Shown: in pieces, positions 32,532 to 42,716 of the stretch
Position numbering within the stretch: position 1 is the first letter of the stretch
How the letters are laid out: each line of letters opens with the position of its first letter
Assembly (NCBI GenBank): GCA_001600355.1
Contig: BCJU01000003.1
Location: 2,174,519-2,238,518, forward strand
Source: Meira nashicola
Lineage: Eukaryota; Basidiomycota; Exobasidiomycetes; Exobasidiales; Brachybasidiaceae
Length of the DNA: 64,000 nt
Reading direction: 5' to 3'
The notes under the pieces: model-generated
The model's input: the letters and a program-made list of their open reading frames with translations, nothing else
Told to the model about the DNA's origin: nothing
Database searches by the model: none
Made by a program: the position numbers and the translations under genes

Positions 32532-33186
32532 GGACTTTATGCGATCGATCATACCGAACGGCAGAGAATATGTGGTACTCTAGCGGCCGAACCTATTCAT
32601 GTCTCATTTGTATTCATGAATTGATTCAATTACTGTCGAATGTATGCTAGAAAAGGCGAGGGTATGAATGTGGAGTGGTGGAAAGGCTTTGTTCCGATTA
32701 CACCGCACGAAAGTGTTTCCCATCCTGCCATCACTTTGTGCATACAACATCGCTTTTAATCTTTCTGGGCCATCATGAGTCTATGTCTATGCTTGTACGG
32801 GTACATTTTTTGAATATTGATCGTCATTTGTTGTATGCCAAAAATTGGTCAAAAGTTAATGTCACGCGTATAGCAATCTGTTACCTATGCATAGTCTACA
32901 CGCTTGCAAAGCCTGGATAATAAGATTATTTCTACTTCTTAGCGCGTTCACATACTCAGTGCTCTGCTATTACGGATTCGGGTATTATTTGTGTTTGCAT
33001 ACCGCAGCCTCAATAAAATAGCAGGTATAGATCATGTCTGTCCTAGTATTTCATTCGTATGGATACATTCGAGTTTGGAATATATTGGTCATTTCTAAAG
33101 AATCATAGAGAAGGTATCAATTACTTTACTCTTTTAAAGTTGATTTTCTCAATCATCGACTCCGCTTAAAGCGGTAGCAGAACGCA

Positions 33187-33262
33187 AGCAGAAAGCTTTT
33201 TCACTTGCTCTACGCACACTGGCGGGGCGCAGCGCAGCTTCTGATGAAAAAGCGTTTCTGCT
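33187..33262. repeat. Long imperfect inverted repeat (hairpin)
   Basis: The left arm AGCAGAAAGCTTTTTCA (33187-33203) matches the reverse complement of the right arm TGAAAAAGCGTTTCTGCT (33245-33262), with one extra base in the right arm. The loop of about 41 bp is GC-rich and contains GGCGGGGCGCAGCGCAGC. The element stands out from its AT-rich surroundings, about 500 bp upstream of the STM1 start. Confidence 0.65.
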
Positions 33263-33764
33263 AGGGCCTGTCTTTCCTGCGCGAGTGCTTCGCTTGCCGA
33301 CTTTAGTGCACAATTTCTGTGTTAAAAACGAGAAGGTTTTGGGAAGTTGACCGTCTCGTCTGAGAGCGTATGCTGCTGCGTTTATTGGTCTCATTCCTCC
33401 TTTGATTCTTACGTCTTTACAAACACATACATTCACTCTCTCGACAAAAGTCTGGATTTCGTGGTCACTTACGACACTTCATTCGTCGGATCGATCATTG
33501 TCATTCATTCAATACCTTCAAGAGATTCGCATTGAGATTGAGAATCGTTCTTCTTTTCTCGTCTAAGATCTCATCAACGACAAAGACATAAACCAACATC
33601 CGGTTTTGTGTCTTCTGTTTTGCCGACATACGCTCATCTAACTTATTGAGCTCACTAATCCAAAAACGGTCTATTTGACCTAGACGACAAGGATTGAAAC
33701 GGCGTGAATTTCAACCCGTTCATTTTATTCATCCTTTTTTAATCGTCGTCTCTGATCAACAACA

Positions 33765-34715
33765 ATGTCTGTCGCAAGCAGAAACGCTTTTGCCCTTTTG
33801 GGTGACGAAGACAGTGCTCCTGTCGCAGTCGCTCCTGCTGCCAAGAAAGATGCTGCTGCTCCTGCCGCACCAAAACGTTCGATTCCAGGTTTGAACCGCA
33901 ACGGTGCTCCTCGTGCTGAAGGCGCTCGTGCTCCCCGTGCCGATGCTGCTGAAGGAGGTGCTGAAGCTCCTCAACAACGTGATGGCCGAAGCAGCCGCGG
34001 TGGTGCTCGTGGTCGCGGTGCTGAACGTGGTGGCCGTGGTCGTGGTACTGGTAGCCGTGGTGGACGTCGTCAATTCGATAGACACTCTGCCACCGGCAAA
34101 GATGATTCTAACAAGAAGATCGAACAAGGCTGGGGAGGTGACGATCCAAAGCGTGAATTGGACGCCGAAGATGGTGCCAAGGCTGATGCTGCCGAAGAGG
34201 AAGCTGGCGATGCTGAAAAGAAGGATGCTGCCGCTCCAACTACCAACGGTTCCGCCGAAAAGGAATTGCCTGCCGTTGTTGAAGAAGAGGAAAAGGACAA
34301 CACCAAAACTCTTGATGAATATTTGGCCGAACAAGCTGCTAAGCGTGCTCAAATTGGTGCTTTCAAGGAAGCCAGAGCCGCTGAAGTTGACGACAAGGCT
34401 CTTGGTACAAAGGTAACCAAACAATTGGGTGACGATTACTACTCTACCCAAAAAGAGCGTGTCCAAAGACAGCGCGAACGCAAGGAAAAGCAAGTTTTGG
34501 AAATCGAACAAAACTTCAACGCTGCTCCATCTACTGGCCGTGGCCGTGGTGAAGGAAGAGGAGGCCGTGGTGGACGTGGTCGTGGTGAAGGTCGAGGCCG
34601 TGGACGCGGTGAAGGCCGTGGTCGTGGCGGCCCACGTGGCAGTGGCCGTGGTGGAAGCTCTGCAGGTGCCAACATCAACTTGTCTGACAACAGCGCATTC
34701 CCAACTTTGGGTTAA
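33765..34715 (+). CDS. STM1: Stm1/SERBP1-like ribosome-associated protein
   Basis: This 316-residue protein belongs to the Stm1/HABP4-SERBP1 family, which binds 80S ribosomes and mRNA and preserves dormant ribosomes. It begins with an Stm1-type N terminus (SRNAFALLGDEDSAP). An RGG-rich segment at about 75-105 follows. The central HABP4/PAI-RBP1 region contains GWGGDDPKRELDAEDG and TLDEYLAEQAAKRAQIG. A second arginine-glycine-rich tail covers about 263-303. The end (NLSDNSAFPTLG) resembles SERBP1 C termini. Strong codon bias indicates high expression. The RGG blocks are probable sites of arginine methylation and RNA binding. Start ATG behind a CT-rich leader; single exon. Confidence 0.88.
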   Translation: MSVASRNAFALLGDEDSAPVAVAPAAKKDAAAPAAPKRSIPGLNRNGAPRAEGARAPRADAAEGGAEAPQQRDGRSSRGGARGRGAERGGRGRGTGSRGGRRQFDRHSATGKDDSNKKIEQGWGGDDPKRELDAEDGAKADAAEEEAGDAEKKDAAAPTTNGSAEKELPAVVEEEEKDNTKTLDEYLAEQAAKRAQIGAFKEARAAEVDDKALGTKVTKQLGDDYYSTQKERVQRQRERKEKQVLEIEQNFNAAPSTGRGRGEGRGGRGGRGRGEGRGRGRGEGRGRGGPRGSGRGGSSAGANINLSDNSAFPTLG

Positions 34716-35313
34716 ATGCTAATCTGATGTTTGGAGCGATGGAAATTCACAATCAATAATTAACATTCCTTCTCAGTCGCTCCCAAGTCACCAGCCTCAC
34801 CCAAAAGCCATTTCATCAAAGATCGCTATGTTCGCAATTGAACAATTGTTCAAATAATGTGCCTTTTTTCATATTAAGAAAGATGCATCATTCACATGCA
34901 CATCATCCTCAAAATCAATCCCACTCACAAAAAGGCTCATTCATTCCTCCCAAAATCAGACTCTTTATCTGGGTGAAATTCCGTCGTTCTATCGTATTGA
35001 CGAAAAGTGTATTTTCTCAGTTCTTGTTTGTTATTCAAATTTTCGCCCCACTTTTTTCCGTTTTCTTCGTTCAATAAACTCTATTTTTTCATTTCTCGAA
35101 AAAAAAAGCTTTTTAGCTCTTCCCCATTCACAACAATAATAGTTTGAACAACACATTCTCCTGTGTATGCGTAATACGAATCTCAATTTCTATTTCAATC
35201 ATGTTTGTTTTGTGTCATTTCTCGATTAAGTTTTGATTACTTTATATTTTTACTGATGTTTGCTACAAAAGACATGATGCATTGTTGACATATAATTACA
35301 AATCCGTACATTC
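34716..35313. other. Convergent 3' region of STM1 and the permease gene
   Basis: AT-rich, with pyrimidine and A-rich tracts (A tract at about 35099-35107). It holds the 3' UTRs. No gene seen. Confidence 0.5.
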
Positions 35314-36987
35314 TCAGCTCCACAATAAGGTGAGATATCTTAACCATCCTTTCTTCTTTAATTGAGCAGGTTCTGGATGTTCAACAATATCATCCAAAGC
35401 TGCTCGAAGGGGAATATCTTCTAAAGAAACGATTTTTGTTCCTTTGATGAATTTCCATAATAAATAAGCTGCAATTACTAAAGGAATATCCAAATAAGCC
35501 GAAATAAATGTACTCGTTGACCAATTTCCTTTGGTAAACGTTTTGAAGCCTCCTGTGAATAAGATTATAAGACATAATGCTAATGCGATTGGAGAAGAAT
35601 AAGGTGTCCATGAATTGTGAAAAGGTAATTCTGTTCTTGAGATACCTTGTTTTTTCATAGCTTGATTTAGTCGAATATGATTGAATAAGATTGCTGACCA
35701 TGAAACCAAAACACCTGCTGCAGTTAAATCTACAAGCCAGAAGAATACCGTGAGCGCACTATTTGATAAAGCCATAAATGCTAAAAACATGAATGCGGTA
35801 TTGAATAAAACACAAACGTAAGGTACACCCCATGGTGAAGTTCGTAAGAATATTTTAGGTGCTTGACCTTTAATTGCTAAAGAATAAAGCGTTCTAGTTC
35901 CTGCTAAAAGAGCTTGATTTGACGATGACCATGCAGATGTAATTACGATTGCATTCACGACCGAAGGAATTGCTGTATAACCTGCAGCTGAAGCCAGAAT
36001 TACAAAAGGCGACTGTGCAGCCGTTCCGGATTCATCATTAAGTCTTGGATCATCTGAACTTACAATCATTCCGACGATCAAAACTGCTAAAACATAAAAC
36101 AAAAGCACACGAGCAAATACTCTCTTGCATGCTTTTGGAATATTCCTTCTTGGATTTTGAGTTTCAGCGGCTGCCATTGCTAAACTTTCAACACCTGCAA
36201 AGCTAAACACTGCATTTGTCATTACCGCCCAATAACCTAAAAATTTGCCCCAAGAACCTGAAGCGATATATTCGACAAACGGTCCAGGCGTTTTCCAATA
36301 ACGAAAACCAATTCTTGGAATGCCAGGAATACCTCCAAGATCGATCACAAGACCAAAGATGATTAGAAATACAATCAAAAGGATCTTAAGACTTGCAAAA
36401 AAGAATTCCACTTCTCCATAAATTCCAATGAATGAAATACCCACAAGGAAAGTGATAAAGATAAAGACGCAAATCCAAACTGAAGAACTAACGTCTGTCC
36501 AAAATTGAAATAAAACACAAATTGCAGATATTTCAGCAGGAACAGATAAAAGATTTCCATAAACGATATTCAAACCAATTGCGAAACCTAAAGCAGGATC
36601 AAATAAAAATTCCGCGTGTCGGACAAAACTTCCCGTGACAGGTAAAAAACTTGCAACTTCACCTAATGCAAATTGAACAGCGCATACAATCAATCCAACG
36701 GTTCCATATCCTAATAAAGCACCTAAAGGACCACCAACGGCTATGGACTGTCCTAAACCAAGGAATAATCCTGTCCCAATTGCGCCAGCTAATGCGACCA
36801 TCTGGATATGACGTTGACGTAATCCTCTTTTTAATTCGTTTCTTTCACGATCTGTTACCAAATCACCATCGCAATCATTTCGAGTGTTGTCAGGATAGCC
36901 AAGTTCCAACACATCTTTGGTATCCGGTGATCTAGCCTCGGATTCTATATCTCCTTTGCTATCATATACGCCTGCTATTTCAGCCAT
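35314..36987 (-). CDS. Amino-acid permease (YAT/APC family)
   Basis: This 557-residue plasma-membrane-type permease of the fungal YAT branch of the APC superfamily imports amino acids with protons. An acidic cytosolic N terminus (about 55 residues) precedes RGLRQRHIQMVALAGAIGTG, the conserved first-helix motif with the substrate-contacting GTG. Twelve hydrophobic helices can be seen, including SFAGVESLAMAAAETQNPRR, the family signature around helix 6 and its following loop. The C-terminal tail is short and polar. Lysines in the N-terminal tail could serve ubiquitin-controlled endocytosis, as in yeast permeases. The specific amino acid cannot be told from sequence by eye. It diverges from DIS3. 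Single exon. Confidence 0.9.
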   Translation of the reverse strand: MAEIAGVYDSKGDIESEARSPDTKDVLELGYPDNTRNDCDGDLVTDRERNELKRGLRQRHIQMVALAGAIGTGLFLGLGQSIAVGGPLGALLGYGTVGLIVCAVQFALGEVASFLPVTGSFVRHAEFLFDPALGFAIGLNIVYGNLLSVPAEISAICVLFQFWTDVSSSVWICVFIFITFLVGISFIGIYGEVEFFFASLKILLIVFLIIFGLVIDLGGIPGIPRIGFRYWKTPGPFVEYIASGSWGKFLGYWAVMTNAVFSFAGVESLAMAAAETQNPRRNIPKACKRVFARVLLFYVLAVLIVGMIVSSDDPRLNDESGTAAQSPFVILASAAGYTAIPSVVNAIVITSAWSSSNQALLAGTRTLYSLAIKGQAPKIFLRTSPWGVPYVCVLFNTAFMFLAFMALSNSALTVFFWLVDLTAAGVLVSWSAILFNHIRLNQAMKKQGISRTELPFHNSWTPYSSPIALALCLIILFTGGFKTFTKGNWSTSTFISAYLDIPLVIAAYLLWKFIKGTKIVSLEDIPLRAALDDIVEHPEPAQLKKKGWLRYLTLLWS

Positions 36988-37476
36988 CTTGCCTGAAGGA
37001 GAAGGAGGATGATGGAGGAAGGAAAGGTTGTGAGAAGAGGTTGAGTAAGCCTGTCTATTTATCTATGTATGTAGCACATTTGCTTGCTTTATTCAGGAAC
37101 ACAGACACTTAGTGTATGTAACTAACAGTGGGGGAAAGATAAACAGAAAAAGAAAAAAACCTTAAAAAAACCATTCCAAACGCTAGCACACCGCCGGTAT
37201 GGTTTAGATTTCTTCCACGGCAACTGTCAATGGCGTGCTTTGAAACTGGAATAATGAATGCAATACAGGCCTAGATTACTAGCACGCGAAAAAGATAATG
37301 GCGCGAAAAAAAAAGCCACTTTGAAGAGAAGAGCGTGAGGACATTTTTGAAGCTTAATTGGCACTACTTATGTAATCCTTTGCATATTTTTTTGGATTTC
37401 TTCTTTTTTTACTCCACGAGCTTGTATTTGCCTTTTTGACCACCAATATAGCTCGAAATAGCACACTTTAGGAAAA
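36988..37476. other. Divergent promoter region, permease and DIS3
   Basis: Contains A and T tracts (about 37150-37170 and 37385-37410). No gene or RNA seen. Confidence 0.5.
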
Positions 37477-40400
37477 ATGATTACGATACAGAAAAGACCG
37501 GCTCCAAGTATCGAAGCAGATCATTTAAGTCAATCTGAATCATCTTTGGCATGGTCGCAAAGAAAATTTTACAAGAAAACTGTTCGTGGAAAAGTGCAAA
37601 AGATCGTTCGTGAACGATATTTGCGCGATGATGTTCATTGTGGAAGAGCAAATTGTACTTTATGTCCAACAGATTCAGGACCAGAAAGTGTTTCTAGAAG
37701 GAACAATCAGAGTACAGAAGAAGGTGCAGGATTGCAACATGAAGGCACTCAAATGAAAATATCCTCTACGCCTGGCAAACATATTCTAATTCTTGACACA
37801 AATGTTATCTTGCATCAGATGGATTTATTAGAATCTACTGTGAACGGAAATCCTGCTTTAACAAATATTGTCATCCTACAAACCGTTTTGGATGAAGTAC
37901 GTCATCGCAGTCTACCATTATTGAATCGTTTACAAGCACTCATTCGCGAACCCGATCGTCATTGGTGGATTTATTGGAACGATTTCAGTAAATCAACAGC
38001 TACAATCAGGCAAGATGGAGAAACACCAAACGATAGAAATGATCGATCCATTCGTACAGCTGTGAAATGGTATAACGACCACTTTACAAGTTCGACTTCA
38101 AAAAGGAAATCTACTGAACTCAAAGCTATAATGCTAAGTGATGATGTTGCAAACGTAGCAAAGGCAAAAGAGTTGGGTTTACATGCTCTATCGGTTCGTG
38201 AATATATTTCAATGTTACCTACTGCCACGCAATTGCTCGATTTATTAGCATCAAGATCTATTGTAGCCAGTGCTGACAATTCTGGAGGTGACGGACAATC
38301 AGGAGCAACATCAGCAATTTTCCCTTCTCATCTGGACGCATCTGCTTTGACTGCAGGCTTAGCAGCTGGAAAGTTCCATTCTGGATTTTTCAATGCCAAC
38401 CCGTTCAATTACCTAGAAGCAACAGTCCGCGCTGCAAGTATAGATCGGCCTGTATTGCTCGTAGGACGTGAATCGATGAATCGAGCGATAGATGGAGATA
38501 TTGTTGCTATTGAGCTACTACCAAAAGATCAATGGAAACGAGAAGCAGATGAGGTGCTTGATGCTGATGAAGCATTGCAAGAAGATGATGCAGGTGAAGA
38601 TGATGAGGAAGAAGAAGATATTGCACGTCGAACAATCCAAGAAGAAGAGGCCGCTCTGCGTGAAAGGAAAGCAGTAAAGGATGCGAGCAAGAAAGAAGTT
38701 CAACCAACCGGTCGTGTTGTTGGAATAGTAAAGCGAAATTGGCGTTCATATGTTGCCCATGTCGACTCAAGTTCCATCTCTTCTTCTGCTCTCTCTTCGC
38801 TTTCTGCTGTTTCAGTCTTTGTCATTCCTCTTGATCGTAAAATTCCACGTATACGTATGCGAACTCGACAAGCTGCTTCTTTATTGGGTCAAAAGATTTT
38901 GGTTTCTTTAGATGATTGGCGCGTTACATCCAAATATCCTGAAGGTCATTTTGTTAGAGCATTGGGTACGATTGAATCAAAGGAAGCTGAACAAGAAAGT
39001 TTATTGCTCGAGCACGATATCCCTTATAGACCTTTCAGTCAAGCAATTTTGAATTGTTTGCCACCAGAAGGAGATTCTTGGGTTGTGCCACCGAAAGACG
39101 AAAGCGTACCTGCTTGGCGTGATCGACGTGATATGCGTTCTGAACAAATTTGCAGTATCGATCCACCCGGTTGTCAAGATATTGATGATGCTTTGCATGC
39201 CAAGCGTCTGCCGAACGGTAATATACAAGCAGGTGTGCATATTGCTGATGTATCTTACTTTGTCAAACCAGATACACCGATGGACAAGGAAGCAGCTTCA
39301 AGAGGTACAACCGTTTATCTAGTCGATAAGAGAATTGATATGTTACCTCATCTTTTGGGTACAAATCTTTGTTCTTTGCGTCCACATGTAGAGAGGCTGG
39401 CATTTTCCGTCTTGTGGGAACTGACTCCAGAAGGTGATACGGTGAACGTTGAATTCTTTAAGAGCGTAATTGCAAGTAAAGAAGCTTTTACATATGAAGA
39501 AGCTCAAAAGCGTAAAGATAATCCCAAGTTAAAGGATCCGATTACAGAGAGCATTCGATTATTGAATCAATTGGCAATCAAATTAAAAGCTAAACGAATG
39601 GCAGCTGGAGCGCTCAATTTGGCAAGTCCAGAAGTTCGAATTTATCTCGACAGCACGGAAAGTTCAGCACCGATTGATGTTGAACAAAAAGAAATGAGAG
39701 AAACGAATAGCTTGGTGGAAGAATTCATGTTATTGGCCAACATTGCTGTTGCAAGACACATTCAGCAATCCTTCCCACAGACAGCCGTCTTGCGTAGACA
39801 TATGCCTCCTCCTGCAACCAATTTCGACACTCTTCGAGCCATCTTGCAAACAAGAAAAGGTTTAGATCTAGATACTTCTTCTTCCGGTGCTTTGGCTGCT
39901 TCTTTGGACAAATGTGTCGATTCTTCTGAGCCTGCATTTAATACGCTCGTTCGTATCATGGCAACTCGTTGTATGTTGAGTGCAGAATACTTTAGTGCTG
40001 GAAGTGTGGCTGCGGATACGTTTGGACATTATGGTTTAGCTTGTGATATTTATACTCACTTTACCAGTCCTATCAGAAGAATGGCAGACGTTCTCACACA
40101 TCGTCAATTAGCGGCAAGTATTGATTATGAACCTCTTGCACATAGTCTTCACAGCAAATCACATGTAGAATCTATGTTGAACATAGTCAACAAACGTCAT
40201 CGTGCTGCTCAGATGGCAGGTAGAGCAAGTGTGGAGTATTGGGTTGGTCAATCTATCAAGCGAAAGAATGAAACTGCTAAGCATAGTTTAATCGAAGAAG
40301 CTTTCGTCATTCGTGCTTTCCGAAATGGATTAGCAGTTTTCGCTCATAAATATGGTTTGGAGGGCGTGATTACGTTTAAACAAGATTGTGAATTTGATGC

Positions 40401-40548
40401 GGATAAATTTCAAGTGACTATTCCAACAGCTGTTTCAGGATTAAAGAAAGATCTTACTTTGGGAATCTTTGATCGATGCAAAGTAGAAATTGGAGTGGAA
40501 AAGGATAAGAGCACTCAAAGAAGCAAGACAAAAATGAGTTTAGTCTGA
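37477..40548 (+). CDS. DIS3: Exosome catalytic subunit Dis3/Rrp44
   Basis: Dis3/Rrp44 is the processive 3'-5' exonuclease and endonuclease of the RNA exosome in nucleus and cytoplasm. The 1023 residues show all expected parts. The N-terminal cysteine motif CGRANCTLCP at about 54-63 matches the exosome-docking CR3 element. A PIN endonuclease domain runs from about 100 to 260, with LDTNVIL, LDEVRHRS and LSDDVANVAKA supplying the acidic residues. Cold-shock domains follow, then the RNB domain with IDPPGCQDIDDALHAKR near 563-579, the metal-binding Asp cluster. The HFTSPIRRMADVLTHRQLAA motif and a C-terminal S1 domain complete it. An acidic insertion at about 360-405 between PIN and the cold-shock domains is rich in D and E. 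Start ATG at 37477; no introns. It converges on RAI1 with 40 bp between stops. Confidence 0.96.
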   Translation: MITIQKRPAPSIEADHLSQSESSLAWSQRKFYKKTVRGKVQKIVRERYLRDDVHCGRANCTLCPTDSGPESVSRRNNQSTEEGAGLQHEGTQMKISSTPGKHILILDTNVILHQMDLLESTVNGNPALTNIVILQTVLDEVRHRSLPLLNRLQALIREPDRHWWIYWNDFSKSTATIRQDGETPNDRNDRSIRTAVKWYNDHFTSSTSKRKSTELKAIMLSDDVANVAKAKELGLHALSVREYISMLPTATQLLDLLASRSIVASADNSGGDGQSGATSAIFPSHLDASALTAGLAAGKFHSGFFNANPFNYLEATVRAASIDRPVLLVGRESMNRAIDGDIVAIELLPKDQWKREADEVLDADEALQEDDAGEDDEEEEDIARRTIQEEEAALRERKAVKDASKKEVQPTGRVVGIVKRNWRSYVAHVDSSSISSSALSSLSAVSVFVIPLDRKIPRIRMRTRQAASLLGQKILVSLDDWRVTSKYPEGHFVRALGTIESKEAEQESLLLEHDIPYRPFSQAILNCLPPEGDSWVVPPKDESVPAWRDRRDMRSEQICSIDPPGCQDIDDALHAKRLPNGNIQAGVHIADVSYFVKPDTPMDKEAASRGTTVYLVDKRIDMLPHLLGTNLCSLRPHVERLAFSVLWELTPEGDTVNVEFFKSVIASKEAFTYEEAQKRKDNPKLKDPITESIRLLNQLAIKLKAKRMAAGALNLASPEVRIYLDSTESSAPIDVEQKEMRETNSLVEEFMLLANIAVARHIQQSFPQTAVLRRHMPPPATNFDTLRAILQTRKGLDLDTSSSGALAASLDKCVDSSEPAFNTLVRIMATRCMLSAEYFSAGSVAADTFGHYGLACDIYTHFTSPIRRMADVLTHRQLAASIDYEPLAHSLHSKSHVESMLNIVNKRHRAAQMAGRASVEYWVGQSIKRKNETAKHSLIEEAFVIRAFRNGLAVFAHKYGLEGVITFKQDCEFDADKFQVTIPTAVSGLKKDLTLGIFDRCKVEIGVEKDKSTQRSKTKMSLV

Positions 40549-40588
40549 TTTGTTTGTAATATACAATTGTTCTAATAGAAGTACAATA

Positions 40589-41945
40589 TTATTCTACATG
40601 CCCCTTTCGAACGTGTTGGTAATATTTGCTTGTCAAAAAGCCCACGTACCCTTCTTCTTTGCCTCCCTTGACTTCGTTCAAAATTTGTTCCTGTGTTAAT
40701 TTGGTCAAGGTTAGCTGTTTATCATTCTCTTCTAAACGTGATGGCACGTATGCCAGACGAAAGACAGGAAATGCTTGGCTATTTTCTGCTTCTTTGACAT
40801 CTGGCCAATTATTTTGTTGTGTATGCGTAGATAAATGTGTTTTAACAGCTTCTAGAATATCTGAAGCCGCCTTTAAACAAGCCATAGGATCCCAAGCATG
40901 AGGTTTCCCTCTTACTGCACGAGGCATTGCTAAAGTATCCATTTCTTGATTTGTGACAAGATATCCTCTATTATCTCGAAAGCCAACGATAATTCTTTGA
41001 ATACCTAAAAGAAAACTTTGCATATAAAATCGTAACATTTTTTTCTCAAAAAATTCTTCATCTTTTGCACTTCTGATATCTCTGCTCGTTTTTACTTCTA
41101 TTGGTGCGTTTGAGATTGGATCTACTGCGTCTACCTCTCCACCTAGTATCTATGGTTATTAAGTAATGTAGGTTAGAAGGACATTACTTCATCTATCTGA
41201 AACATTCATATTCACTCACTAATCTCATATTTCCCAACTTTGTCTTTACGACTGAACACCATTGAACGTTTGTATTCACGTCTCCATCCCATGCATTTGC
41301 GTTCTGTCCCCATTCACGCCAAGAATGACATGTCCAACTTTCAAAACTATAACCATAATAACCATTTCTTTTCGAACGTTCAGAACCTTCTTTTGATCTT
41401 TTTCGATCTGCAAGTTTTGCTTCCCCCACGTGCTCTTCTATATAAAGCGTTCCATCTAACATCATTATATTCATCTCAAATCCTTGTTGATCTTCGTATA
41501 AAACTGTGCATAACTTTGTCATCATTCCACGCCATGTGATTAAATCTGCTTGTTTTTGATGTCCTTCTATCTCTTTGTCTTGCATCAATGCGTCCAAAAG
41601 TGAATCTAAATGTTCATTTATACTTTCATCTCGTTCAATTTTAGTTTCATATCCTCTGTTCAAATTCGCATTTTGTGGTGGAAAATGATAGTATTTCTTT
41701 GATCGATCATCATGAAATAATCTTCGTTTTTCATCATAGCTGAATGATGTAATTTGAACTGGTTTTTGTATTCCGATCATTTGAGTTTGCGATCGTTTAA
41801 GATCTACTTTTATCAGTAAAGGTGTTGTGTTGGCTTTGTCATCTTCGCCGCCGTCTTCTGTTCGTCTCGTCTTCGAATCGAGTGAAGCGGTGGGAGACAG
41901 TCTATCATCGTATGACCTTTTGCCTAGACTGGCAGCCGTCGACAT
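40589..41945 (-). CDS. RAI1: Rai1/DXO-type decapping and pyrophosphohydrolase, two exons
   Basis: Rai1/DXO proteins remove faulty 5' caps and pyrophosphate from RNA, and Rai1 stabilises the 5'-3' exonuclease Rat1. Exon 1 is 41220-41945, the intron is 41150-41219 (70 bp, GTGAGT..ATAG), and exon 2 is 40589-41149, giving about 428 residues. Exon 1 shows QITSFSYDEKRRLFHDDRS, LITWRGMMTKLCTVLYED and SFESWTCHS. Splicing joins LGNMRL to ILGGEVDAVDP, restoring the catalytic GGEVD motif; EVKTSRD then supplies the Glu/Lys motif. If the intron is kept the protein ends 16 codons later without its catalytic motifs. I chose the ATG at 41943-41945; the two codons before it (from 41951) begin with GTG. The pairing of parts and lengths is convincing. 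Whether it acts more like Rai1 or DXO is open. Confidence 0.9.
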
Positions 41946-42716
41946 ATCCACAATTGGGGGAAAAAGGGTGTCATACTGTTTGGAGCAAGAGTCTTGTACC
42001 TTTTCCTACTTTTCCCCAGTTTGATGGACTTAAAGTGTAAATAAATGCAAACACTTAAATCCGTCAAAAGGACTTTAAAGCGCATTTTTACACGTGCAAA
42101 TCCGTCATTGTCGGAGGTGCTCGGCTTATCAAAATTTTATCGGGCACTTGCGCCACGCATTCTTTTTTATTTATTTTTTAGGCACGTTGTCTCTAAGTTC
42201 TTCTGTGCCCTGCATGTGTACATACAGCCAGCCATATCAAATCTTCTTGGAAAAGATATAGCTTTGTTAAAACAGCTTTCTACTTCCGCTTATAGGATTA
42301 TCCTGGGCGATGACAACGCCAAAGGAGTCATAACTCAGCTAATAATATTTTACCATAAAATCATTTATCTTCATGGCATTCCATCGGGCGTCATTTGTAT
42401 AATTTGAACGCCTCCGCAAAGTTTGGGCTGGCGAGATCTTTGAAATTCCTTTTAGCCGATTTGAAGAGAAAGTGTAACTTGTATACCAATTAGCCCAAAT
42501 TTTATAGGCACTTGAACGCTTTAGAGATAGCGCGTTTATTAGAATTTCTGTGCAATAAAAATCCTCAAAAGGCCAAGAAGGTATGTGGAAATTGCGTGCG
42601 TGCGTGCGTGGGTTTTTCATTCTATTGTTCCGATCTTTGGTTTTTCTTTGCCATCACCATCATCTCCGTCCTTTTTTTGACGTTCACTACACCCATTTTG
42701 TGTATCATAATCAAAA
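41946..42716. other. Divergent promoter region of RAI1 and MIR1
   Basis: Contains a (CGTG)n-type microsatellite at about 42594-42611 near the MIR1 start. No gene or RNA seen; open frames here are short and overlapping. Confidence 0.5.

Larger units (their letters stand above)
31667..33764. other. 2.1-kb divergent region between RPS3 and STM1
   Basis: I see no convincing protein gene. Open frames at 31926-32467 and 33149-33436 on the minus strand, and 32318-32650 on the plus strand, overlap one another and match nothing I know. Two hairpin-forming inverted repeats are listed separately. The right third is the CT-rich promoter and leader of STM1. A structured non-coding RNA could lie here, but I cannot identify one. 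Confidence 0.45.

Noticed and set aside
33149..33436. 95-codon minus-strand frame containing the hairpin
   Set aside because: It is explained by GC-rich inverted-repeat DNA. No domain or conserved pattern is evident.
33756..34511. 251-codon open frame antisense to STM1
   Set aside because: It is a by-product of codon bias and repeats in STM1, with Phe/Ser/Thr-rich repeats and no known family.
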